From Desulfobacteraceae bacterium (lineage in GTDB: Bacteria > Desulfobacterota > DSM-4660 > Desulfatiglandales > Desulfatiglandaceae), in assembly GCA_030597505.1 (NCBI GenBank), contig JAUVRS010000115.1:1-7617 (forward strand): 7,617 nucleotides of DNA, in the 5' to 3' direction. Positions 1 to 6,151 of the stretch are shown one piece after another; the stretch's first letter is position 1, and every line of letters starts with the position of its first letter. Both the position numbers and the translations under genes were made by a program. The notes under the pieces are model-generated. The model saw only the letters and a list, made by a program, of their open reading frames with translations. It did no database searches and had not been told where the DNA came from.

Positions 1-1
1 C

Positions 2-469
2 CGGGTGGAGCGATTGGCACTTCTGGACACACGGGCCGGTGAAGACCTTCCCGAACAGGTATCCCAGAGATATAAATTTATCGAACAGGTGAAGGCAGGC
101 GGGTTTGAAGAGGTGGTTGACCGGTTGGTGTCTTTGTTTGTCCATCCTGGTAGGTTTTCTGATAAAACCTTGATTTCCCAGGTAAAAGCGATGACCGCTC
201 GTGTGGGGCCCGAGTCGTTTATACGCCAGCAACAGGCACTTTTGAGTCGTCGGGATCATCTTGCAAATCTTCCAAATATCTCATGCCCAACCACCATCAT
301 TTGCGGTCGTCAGGATCAGTTGACTCCCCTTGGGTTGTCCATTGAAATGGCTGACAACATTCCCGGGTCCGAGTTGGCGGTCATTGAAAATTGTGGCCAT
401 TTGACCACCATGGAACGGCCGGTGGAGGTAAATGATGCCATGCGGAAATGGCTCGGTGAATCATGTTGA
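2..469 (+). CDS. Alpha/beta hydrolase, C-terminal part (5' end outside the window)
   Basis: This is the C-terminal end of an alpha/beta-hydrolase-fold protein. The frame is open from base 2, so the start codon, oxyanion-hole region and nucleophile elbow lie upstream of the window. Visible are a helical cap-like stretch (about nt 60-280), then the strand-turn CGRQDQLTP, whose Asp (nt 314-316) is in the position of the catalytic acid, and near the end NCGHLTTMERP, whose His (nt 398-400) is in the position of the catalytic base. The C-terminal helix with the MERP-type motif is typical of small esterase or haloperoxidase-like hydrolases. The TGA stop is at 467-469, and the next gene starts about 70 bp downstream on the same strand. 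The substrate cannot be told from this fragment. The fold assignment is secure; the exact enzyme is unknown. Confidence 0.85.
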   Translation, partial: RVERLALLDTRAGEDLPEQVSQRYKFIEQVKAGGFEEVVDRLVSLFVHPGRFSDKTLISQVKAMTARVGPESFIRQQQALLSRRDHLANLPNISCPTTIICGRQDQLTPLGLSIEMADNIPGSELAVIENCGHLTTMERPVEVNDAMRKWLGESC

Positions 470-539
470 AGATGGGCTCAAGAGAAAACTTTTTTTTTGT
501 ATGGCTTACACATTTCCCAAAGTGATTTATGGAAAAACC

Positions 540-2300
540 ATGAAAAGGGTGTTTACCAGCATAGTTATTCAGAGTTTGGCAATTGGTCTCTTTTGCATGA
601 TCGGGTCAACAACCCTTTTGGCAAAGGAACCCCTTGGTTTTTACTATGGGGGCAGGTTTTCAGACAAACTGCTCCAGTATGAGACCCTCGTCCTGGGTTT
701 ACAAAATTTTAGTCCTGGTGACCTTAGAAAATTGCAGACCAACAACGTACGGGTCATTGCCTACATATCCATTGGGGAGACCGATGTATTGATTTCAGGA
801 GATGGGAAGGGACCCGGCGGTTATGCATCGTGGTATTTTGATGAAGATGGCGATGGCAAACCGGACCAGAACCCCAATTGGGGGTCTTATTATGTTAATG
901 CCGGCAATAAAAAATGGCATGATTATGTGCTTGACAAGGTTATCCCTTCTTTGCCAAGACAAATCAATGGCCTGTTTCTGGGTACTGTCGATACCACCGA
1001 GATCTACGAAGAAACAAGAGATGACATGATCGATCTTATTGGTGAGATCAGACAGCGTTACCCTGATTATTTTATTGTCCAAAACAGGGGCTTTAATTTG
1101 ATAAAGGACACCGCCAAAAGCGTTGATGCGGTTCTGTTCGAGGATTTCAGCACCCATTACGACTTTGAGAACCGTTTGTATGAAAGATGGTTTGGAGACG
1201 ATCTGCTGTACACCCAAGACATGGCGGTATTGCTAAATCAGGTAAAGCGAACCCACCCCCTGGAGATTTGGAGCCTGGATTACAGAGAATCAAAAGACCG
1301 GGATTTGCTGGCCCACACGCTGACACGTGCGGCTCGTTTTGGCTTTCTTGCCTCCAGCACCAATATTGAAATCACCCGGCTTGATATGATGAATGAGGGC
1401 TCAATAGATGACGAGATCAACAAAGAACTGCCGGCCCCTCTTGACATAACGGATGTGTCTGTTTCGGATACGCTAAGGGATATTATCTACACAATCAAGA
1501 CCCGCGGGGAGATTGATTCCCGTGCCATGGCTGTTCAGATTTTCGTCAAGACATCCAGTTCCGAAAACCCGTTATTCCGCTTTGACGAGCGTTTTTCTGC
1601 CGACTACCTTGTTGAAAAAGGTTTTTTATACGGCTACGCCGGTGATGGCGGAAGCTGGGAATGGGATAGGATCAGCAAAGTCCCCTGGCAGGTCAAGAAT
1701 AATTTGTGGACAGTGGCAATTGACATGTCTTTTATGAAGATTTCCCAGAACCAACTGGTGGAAGCGGTGGTTGCGACAGAGGACCAGGGATGGGGGGACC
1801 GGGACACGACCGGCGTTCTTCGATTTGTCAGTAAAATAAAGCAATACTCAACGAGGGACCAAGCACGGAGCACTGCATATGTTGCCGGGGATGCGAAAGA
1901 ACTCACTGTAACGGTTGGTTTGTCCAGCATGAAAGCCGAGATTAGCACAGAGAAACCGATAACCGCGTACAGCTATTATGGCCTTTTTATTGATACCGAT
2001 GAGGTTGATAAGGGCTACCAGCGTAACAATATTACTGCTTCCCATCTGATTCTCAACAACAAACTGTACCAATACAATGGGGATAGTACGAACTGGAGAT
2101 GGACTTTTGTAAAGGACATGGCCCCAAAACAAAACGAAAATACGTTGACATATATCATAGGTTACGCTGAAATCGGGTTTACAAAAGAAACCGCAGAAAT
2201 CATCGGGGCTTTTCTGGAAGCGGGCACCGATGAGATCCAGACCACTCAGACCCTTCAGATATTGAGAAACTATCCTGCCATTCCCCCTATTTCTTACTGA
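540..2300 (+). CDS. Secreted GH114/TM1410-like protein with two tandem C-terminal domains
   Basis: A predicted exported protein of 586 residues. I chose ATG 540 because it begins a good signal peptide: KR at residues 2-3, a hydrophobic core, and a likely cut after TLLA near residue 28. Upstream in-frame starts at 432 and 501 would put an unrelated polar tail before it. Residues about 33-295 match the endo-alpha-1,4-polygalactosaminidase-like (GH114/TM1410) TIM barrel: FYYGG, VIAYISIGE, a DEDGDGKPDQNPNW loop that resembles a calcium-binding loop, GLFLGTVDTTE (144-154), NRG (182-184) and VDAVLFED with E201. The usual FLDTVD is FLGTVD here, so Gly148 replaces an expected acidic residue. Residues 302-430 and 451-575 are two similar domains. 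The role is probably binding or cleaving an amino-sugar exopolysaccharide outside the cytoplasm. The family call is fairly sure; activity and substrate are inferred. Confidence 0.8.
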   Translation: MKRVFTSIVIQSLAIGLFCMIGSTTLLAKEPLGFYYGGRFSDKLLQYETLVLGLQNFSPGDLRKLQTNNVRVIAYISIGETDVLISGDGKGPGGYASWYFDEDGDGKPDQNPNWGSYYVNAGNKKWHDYVLDKVIPSLPRQINGLFLGTVDTTEIYEETRDDMIDLIGEIRQRYPDYFIVQNRGFNLIKDTAKSVDAVLFEDFSTHYDFENRLYERWFGDDLLYTQDMAVLLNQVKRTHPLEIWSLDYRESKDRDLLAHTLTRAARFGFLASSTNIEITRLDMMNEGSIDDEINKELPAPLDITDVSVSDTLRDIIYTIKTRGEIDSRAMAVQIFVKTSSSENPLFRFDERFSADYLVEKGFLYGYAGDGGSWEWDRISKVPWQVKNNLWTVAIDMSFMKISQNQLVEAVVATEDQGWGDRDTTGVLRFVSKIKQYSTRDQARSTAYVAGDAKELTVTVGLSSMKAEISTEKPITAYSYYGLFIDTDEVDKGYQRNNITASHLILNNKLYQYNGDSTNWRWTFVKDMAPKQNENTLTYIIGYAEIGFTKETAEIIGAFLEAGTDEIQTTQTLQILRNYPAIPPISY

Positions 2301-2354
2301 CGCTCCCATATTCGTTCCAAATTTTTTAGAAAAGGAAAGAACCAGGGTATTCCC

Positions 2355-3614
2355 ATGATTTCGTTAAATCTGTTTTTGATCGTCTATCTTTGCGTCTATC
2401 TTGTCAGTTCGGGTGGAAACCTTTTTATAGAGAAAATCAACGCCAACCACCTGAAAAAATCCGGGGGTAAAGTTCCGGAGGTCTTTAGGGGAACCATAGA
2501 TGAGGAGGAGCTAAAGAAAATAAATCAATACACCTTTGATAACACCAATTTTAGTCTGGTTCAGACCATTACAGGCGAAATCGTCTTTTTGGCAATTATC
2601 CTTTCAGGTGTCCTGCCTTGGTTTGCCATGACCCTCTCTTCTTTTAATTTTGTTGTGGCGGGGCTCGTGTTTTTTGCTCTCCCTGCGGTTGTGTCGGCAG
2701 TGATTGGCCTGCCTTTCAGCTATTACCACAATTTTGTGCTGGAGGAGAAATATGGGTTTAATACGACGACCTTCAAGACATGGACCTTCGATCTTGTAAA
2801 GGGGGTTCTCATCAGCGCTATCTTGGGCGGTATACTTTTATCCGCCCTGTTTTTGATGGTCAGATATGCCGGTAACACATGGTGGTTATGGACATGGGCC
2901 ATATTCCTTGGGTTTCAGTTGCTTATGACGGTTCTTTATCCCACTGTCATTGCCCCTCTTTTTAATAAGTTTACCCCCATCAATGACCCGGATTTAAAAA
3001 AAGACATAGAAGAACTGGCGGAAAAGGAAGGTTTGAGCATCAAGGGCATCTATCAGATGGATGCCAGCAAGAGGAGCAGACACACCAACGCCTATTTTTC
3101 GGGTCTGGGGAAGACAAAAAGAATCGTCCTGTTTGATTCTCTTATAGAGGCTCACCATGCCGATGAAATTGTGGCTGTGTTGGCTCACGAGATCGGCCAT
3201 CTCAAAAAAAACCATATCAAAAAACAGATGGCGATTATGACTGTGGCCTCTTTTTTTATCTTCTATCTGGCTTCAAAAATGATTTTGTGGGAAACCATGT
3301 ATCAGAGTTTCGGGTTTTCCATGATGCCTGTGTATGCAGGACTCTTTCTGGTGGGGGTTTTGTGGCAGCCCGCCGGTTTTTTCCTGAGCCCCATGGCCAT
3401 GAGTATATCAAGGAGGTTTGAAAGGGAAGCGGATCTTTATTGTCTCGGGATCACCAAATCCGCGGAACCTCTTGTGAGGGCCCTCAAAAAAATGGCAAAA
3501 GAAAACCTTTCAAATCTCATGCCACATCCATTATATGTATGGTTTAACTACTCTCATCCCCCGCTCACTGAAAGAATCAAGCGGCTTGAGGAGTATGAAA
3601 CATCCCGATCATGA
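2355..3614 (+). CDS. M48 family integral-membrane zinc metalloprotease (Ste24/CAAX prenyl protease 1-like)
   Basis: A 419-residue protease, the usual length for bacterial Ste24 homologues. The N-terminal half has a hydrophobic segment at residues 4-20, a polar stretch, then several membrane segments (about 70-120 and 145-200). The catalytic HEIGH lies at 278-282 (zinc ligands H278 and H282, catalytic E279). It is followed by further hydrophobic segments near 290-345. SRRFEREAD at 352-360 supplies the third zinc ligand, probably E356, and SHPPLTERI near 400-408 is the conserved C-terminal family motif. In eukaryotes Ste24 trims prenylated proteins. In bacteria this family is thought to act in turnover or quality control of membrane proteins; the substrate here is unknown. 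AGGG at 2344-2347 is a modest ribosome binding site 7 bases before the ATG. It lies 54 bp after the GH114-like gene and could share its transcript. Confidence 0.93.
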   Translation: MISLNLFLIVYLCVYLVSSGGNLFIEKINANHLKKSGGKVPEVFRGTIDEEELKKINQYTFDNTNFSLVQTITGEIVFLAIILSGVLPWFAMTLSSFNFVVAGLVFFALPAVVSAVIGLPFSYYHNFVLEEKYGFNTTTFKTWTFDLVKGVLISAILGGILLSALFLMVRYAGNTWWLWTWAIFLGFQLLMTVLYPTVIAPLFNKFTPINDPDLKKDIEELAEKEGLSIKGIYQMDASKRSRHTNAYFSGLGKTKRIVLFDSLIEAHHADEIVAVLAHEIGHLKKNHIKKQMAIMTVASFFIFYLASKMILWETMYQSFGFSMMPVYAGLFLVGVLWQPAGFFLSPMAMSISRRFEREADLYCLGITKSAEPLVRALKKMAKENLSNLMPHPLYVWFNYSHPPLTERIKRLEEYETSRS

Positions 3615-3619
3615 GCCCC

Positions 3620-3640
3620 AAGTTCATTATACTTGAACTT
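3620..3640. repeat. Inverted repeat AAGTTCA-N7-TGAACTT over the -35 region
   Basis: Perfect 7-bp arms (3620-3626 and 3634-3640) surround a 7-base spacer. The right arm overlaps the candidate -35 box TTGAAC of the next gene and runs into a T6 tract. It could be a repressor or activator operator, or a weak intrinsic terminator for the M48 gene, whose stop is 6 bp upstream. The arms hold only two G/C pairs each, so an operator seems at least as likely as a terminator. Confidence 0.45.
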
Positions 3641-3660
3641 TTTTCTGGAGCCCTTATAAT
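3633..3660 (+). promoter_or_regulatory. Candidate sigma70-type promoter (TTGAAC-N16-TATAAT)
   Basis: TTGAAC at 3633-3638 matches the first four bases of TTGACA. TATAAT at 3655-3660 is a perfect -10 box, and the spacer is 16 bp. It lies about 80 bp upstream of the Bax-inhibitor-1 gene start, which would give a leader of roughly 75 bases. This suggests the gene has its own promoter and is not solely dependent on read-through from the protease gene. The sequence match is direct; activity is inferred. Confidence 0.6.
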
Positions 3661-3679
3661 ACCTGGAGCCTTTATAATA
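3645..3679 (+). repeat. 17-bp tandem direct repeat duplicating the -10 box
   Basis: CTGGAGCCCTTATAATA (3645-3661) is followed one base later by CTGGAGCCTTTATAATA (3663-3679), with one mismatch and an 18-bp period. Each copy carries TATAAT (3655-3660 and 3673-3678). The second copy has no convincing -35 box at the right distance. It looks like a small local duplication in the promoter. Confidence 0.8.
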
Positions 3680-3728
3680 GATCGATAAAAGACTTGAAAA
3701 ACAACAGAACTCTCTCTATATCATCAGC

Positions 3729-3735
3729 AGGAGGT
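3729..3735 (+). promoter_or_regulatory. Ribosome binding site AGGAGGT for the Bax-inhibitor-1 gene
   Basis: A perfect Shine-Dalgarno sequence lies 6 bases before ATG 3742. It fixes the start there and excludes the upstream in-frame ATG at 3694, which has no such site. Confidence 0.9.
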
Positions 3736-3741
3736 AAAAAT

Positions 3742-4446
3742 ATGGCACAAAGTACTATAACAAGACCAAGGGCGGATGCCCTTGTAAATGGATTTGTCAG
3801 AAGCGTTTACAACTGGATGGCCTTTGCCCTCGCGCTGACCGGTTTTGTGGCCTATTATGTGGCCAACACGCCATCCATAGCGGGGCTTATATTTGGCAAC
3901 CCCGTAATATTTTTTGTATTGATCTTTGGCCAGTTGGGGCTTGTGTTTGCTATCAGCGGGATGGTAAACAGATTGAGCGCGAGCACAGCCACGTCTCTGT
4001 TTGTGATCTATGCGGCCCTCAATGGCGTTACTCTCTCCTTCATATTTCTTGCATATACCAGCACGTCTATTGCCAGCACCTTTTTTATCTGTGCCGGAAC
4101 ATTTGTCGGGTGCAGCATCTACGGGTGGACAACCAAAAAAGACCTGACCTCGTGGCGGGGATTTCTGATGATGGGTCTGATCGGAATCATCATTGCCTCT
4201 CTTGTAAATATGTTTCTTCGCAGCAGCGGTATGAGCATAATTATCAGCTATATTGGCGTCATCGTTTTTGTGGGGTTGACCGCTTACGATACCCAAAAAC
4301 TAAAGAATATGGCCCTTGCACAACCCGCAGGACTTGATGGCGGCGTGGTCAGAAAGGGTGCTATCCTTGGGGCCTTGTCCCTCTATCTTGATTTTATCAA
4401 CCTCTTTCTTATGCTCCTGAGGATATTCGGGCAGGCGAGAGACTAA
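3742..4446 (+). CDS. Bax inhibitor-1/YccA family membrane protein
   Basis: A 234-residue inner-membrane protein with about seven hydrophobic segments (near residues 25-41, 53-73, 82-104, 108-128, 140-160, 165-182 and 207-228). Family signatures are the N-terminal SVYNWMAFAL, AYDTQKLKNM in segment six and LYLDFINLFLMLLRIFG at the C-terminus. Asp183 and Asp217 correspond to the conserved Asp pair of this family, the pH-sensing pair described for Bacillus YetJ, a calcium leak channel. E. coli YccA instead modulates the FtsH membrane protease. Which of these jobs applies here cannot be decided from sequence. The neighbouring M48 protease gene hints at membrane-protein quality control. Expression seems well provided for, with a near-consensus promoter upstream and a perfect ribosome binding site. 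Confidence 0.93.
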   Translation: MAQSTITRPRADALVNGFVRSVYNWMAFALALTGFVAYYVANTPSIAGLIFGNPVIFFVLIFGQLGLVFAISGMVNRLSASTATSLFVIYAALNGVTLSFIFLAYTSTSIASTFFICAGTFVGCSIYGWTTKKDLTSWRGFLMMGLIGIIIASLVNMFLRSSGMSIIISYIGVIVFVGLTAYDTQKLKNMALAQPAGLDGGVVRKGAILGALSLYLDFINLFLMLLRIFGQARD

Positions 4447-4505
4447 GGGCCTCCTGCCCTAAGGACGTCAGGTCAAGATCTCTGAACCGAAATTCTGAAA
4501 CAAGT

Positions 4506-4547
4506 CATCCCCCTGATGGACAAAGGCCTGTCAGGGGGATGTTGTTT
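4506..4547 (+). terminator. Strong hairpin with T-rich tail (terminator, possible attenuator)
   Basis: CATCCCCCTGA (4506-4516) and TCAGGGGGATG (4531-4541) are perfect 11-bp complementary arms around a 14-base loop, which can add G-U and G-C pairs at its base. TTGTTT follows. It starts 59 bp after the stop of the Bax-inhibitor-1 gene and fits an intrinsic terminator, though the T tract is broken by one G. It ends only 21 bp before the likely start of the next operon, so it may also regulate that operon. Confidence 0.7.
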
Positions 4548-4562
4548 CGGGGGGATGAAATA

Positions 4563-5495
4563 GTGGAACCTTCCTACATGAGGCTTTATAGCGAAGGTGA
4601 ACTGCAAAGTCGTCTGGAAAAGGCCTTGGGTCTTTTGAAATCCTGCACCCTCTGTCCCCGGAAGTGCGGTTCGAATCGGCTTGCGGGTGAAACCGGCGTT
4701 TGCGGTGTCGGCAGAATGGCCAAGGTTTCCAGTTACAACACCCATTTTGGAGAAGAGGCCCCCCTTGTGGGCAAATTCGGTTCAGGGACCATCTTTCTAA
4801 CCTCGTGTAACCTGCTGTGCAGCCTTTGCCAAAATTACGATATCAGCCATCTGGCTGAAGGGGTCGAGGTGGAACCCGAACAGATGGCAGACATGATGGT
4901 TGATCTGGCGGACAGGGGGTGTCAAAATATCAATTTTGTAACCCCGACCCATGTTGTTCCTCAAATTATTGAAGCCCTGATCCTGGCCATTGAAAAAGGT
5001 TTAAGGGTCCCCCTGGTATATAATTCCGGCGGGTACGATCAGAAGGAGACCCTGGAACTTTTGGACGGGATCTTTGACATTTATATGCCCGATTTCAAGT
5101 TTTGGGAAAATAAGTGGGCTGATCGGTTTTGTAATGCCCCAGACTACCAGGAGGTGGCTCAAACCGCCATCAAAGAGATGCATCACCAGGTGGGTGACCT
5201 GGTGATGGATAACGACGGAACAGCGCTCAGGGGGTTGATTGTGAGGCACCTGGTTATGCCCGGCAACGTGGGGGGGACCAAAGAGGTTATGGAATTTCTT
5301 TCAAAAGAGATTTCCAAAAATACCTATGTCAACCTTATGGATCAATACAGACCCTGCGGCAAGGCAGATCAGGATGGATTTATCAATCGCCGAATCACGG
5401 GTCAGGAATTCAGGGATGCCGTGAATTCGGCCAAAAAAGCGGGGCTGGTCCGGCTTGATCCGAGAGACCGCCCCCGTCTGATTTTTCAGATCTGA
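4563..5495 (+). CDS. Radical SAM protein, PflX/COG1313-like (pyruvate formate-lyase activase-related)
   Basis: The protein is 310 residues when read from GTG 4563. That start is preferred because GGGGGGA (4549-4555) lies 7 bases upstream. The in-frame ATG at 4539 sits inside the terminator hairpin with its G-run directly abutting it; ATG 4578 is another option. Numbering from GTG, a four-Cys N-terminal cluster (C28, C31, C35, C47; CTLCPRKC then GVC) could hold an accessory metal or Fe-S site. The radical SAM motif CX3CX2C is C82, C86 and C89 (CNLLCSLC), which binds the [4Fe-4S] cluster that cleaves S-adenosylmethionine. Further family motifs are YNSGGYD, MPDFKFW, GLIVRHLVMPG and VNLMDQYRP. 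COG1313 proteins are annotated as putative glycyl-radical activases, but their true target is generally unknown. No glycyl-radical enzyme is in the window. First gene of an operon with overlapping junctions. Confidence 0.88.
   Translation: MEPSYMRLYSEGELQSRLEKALGLLKSCTLCPRKCGSNRLAGETGVCGVGRMAKVSSYNTHFGEEAPLVGKFGSGTIFLTSCNLLCSLCQNYDISHLAEGVEVEPEQMADMMVDLADRGCQNINFVTPTHVVPQIIEALILAIEKGLRVPLVYNSGGYDQKETLELLDGIFDIYMPDFKFWENKWADRFCNAPDYQEVAQTAIKEMHHQVGDLVMDNDGTALRGLIVRHLVMPGNVGGTKEVMEFLSKEISKNTYVNLMDQYRPCGKADQDGFINRRITGQEFRDAVNSAKKAGLVRLDPRDRPRLIFQI
5181..5207. repeat. Perfect 11-bp inverted repeat inside the radical SAM gene
   Basis: CATCACCAGGT (5181-5191) and ACCTGGTGATG (5197-5207) are exact complements around the 5-base loop GGGTG. 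In the mRNA this would be a stable hairpin in the middle of a coding region (encoding HHQVGDLVM). No T tract follows, so it is not a standard terminator. Confidence 0.85.
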
Positions 5496-6151
5496 TGGGT
5501 GAGGGCCGAATATTTATAGTGGGTGACATACACGGTTGTCTGGAGATGCTTAAAAGGCTCCTGGAGAAGCTGTCGTGGCAACCGGAAACGGACCAGCTTA
5601 TCTTCCTTGGTGACTATATCGACAGGGGAAAAGATCCTCTGGGGGTGGTGGATTTCCTGATAGAGCTCAAGAAATCATCCATTGATGTGCAATTTTTAAA
5701 AGGGAATCATGAAGTCATGCTCCTTGACTATCTGAGTGGCAGGAATCGCAATCTTTATCTTGCAAATGCCGGTTACACCACTCTGAGAAGTTATATGGCG
5801 GCCGGCCATGCGAGAGAGGAGACCTTGATTCCCCCGGACCATATGGAATTCTACCATTCCCTCAAGCCATATATTGAACTTGAAGACTACTATCTGGTTC
5901 ACGCGGGGTTTCGCCCCGGAGTGGATCTTGAGGAACAGACCCTGGGAGACATGGTTTGGATCCGCGAGCCTTTTATCTATTCCGATTATGATTTTGGAAA
6001 AAAAACGATCTTTGGTCACACCCCTTTTCAAAAACCGTTTGTTTCGAAAACCAAATTTGGCCTTGATACAGGCGCGGTCTATGGGAACAAACTTACATGT
6101 CTTGAACTTCCAAAAAAGATATTTCATTTTGTGGAGGCGTCAGAGTCTTGA
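5495..6151 (+). CDS. PP2A-like metallophosphoesterase (calcineurin-like serine/threonine phosphatase family)
   Basis: A 218-residue cytoplasmic two-metal phosphatase of the bacterial PrpA/lambda-phosphatase type. The metal-binding motifs are complete and in order: GDIHG (10-14), GDYIDRG (39-45), GNHE (70-73), VHAGFRPG with H136, and GHTP with H175. The family hydrolyses phospho-Ser/Thr, and some members act on dinucleoside polyphosphates; the substrate here is not readable from sequence. Its ATG overlaps the stop of the radical SAM gene (TGATG, A shared at 5495), and its own stop overlaps the start of the next gene, so translation of all three is probably coupled. This placement suggests a role tied to its Fe-S neighbours, for example removing a phosphate from a protein or metabolite in that pathway, but that is inference. 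Confidence 0.92.
   Translation: MGEGRIFIVGDIHGCLEMLKRLLEKLSWQPETDQLIFLGDYIDRGKDPLGVVDFLIELKKSSIDVQFLKGNHEVMLLDYLSGRNRNLYLANAGYTTLRSYMAAGHAREETLIPPDHMEFYHSLKPYIELEDYYLVHAGFRPGVDLEEQTLGDMVWIREPFIYSDYDFGKKTIFGHTPFQKPFVSKTKFGLDTGAVYGNKLTCLELPKKIFHFVEASES
6133..6137 (+). promoter_or_regulatory. Ribosome binding site GGAGG supporting a TTG start
   Basis: GGAGG lies inside the end of the phosphatase gene, 10 bases before TTG 6148. It supports this rare start codon. The protein from TTG begins with the conserved family N-terminus (IGITATVPLE), and TTG overlaps the upstream stop as TTGA. Confidence 0.75.

Noticed and set aside
490..498. T9 run after the hydrolase gene as an intrinsic terminator
   Set aside because: No convincing stem precedes it; only a 4-bp TTGA/TCAA pairing is visible.
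432..539. Upstream ATG starts (432, 501) for the GH114-like gene
   Set aside because: They would place a polar tail in front of a clear signal peptide, and 432 would overlap the hydrolase gene. ATG 540 is the better start.
1848..2309. 153-codon open frame on the minus strand
   Set aside because: It is opposite the well-supported GH114-like gene, with no family resemblance and no visible ribosome binding site.
3724..4296. 190-codon open frame on the minus strand
   Set aside because: It lies fully opposite the Bax-inhibitor-1 gene. The product is rich in Lys, His and Gly with no recognisable domain, as expected for the complement of a membrane-protein gene.
4539..4562. ATG 4539 as start of the radical SAM gene
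   Set aside because: It lies within the right arm of the 11-bp hairpin and its purine run has no spacing from the ATG. GTG 4563 has a properly spaced G-rich site. Not fully excluded.
5911..5928. CGGGG / CCCCG inverted repeat in the phosphatase gene
   Set aside because: A 5-bp stem in coding sequence is expected by chance.
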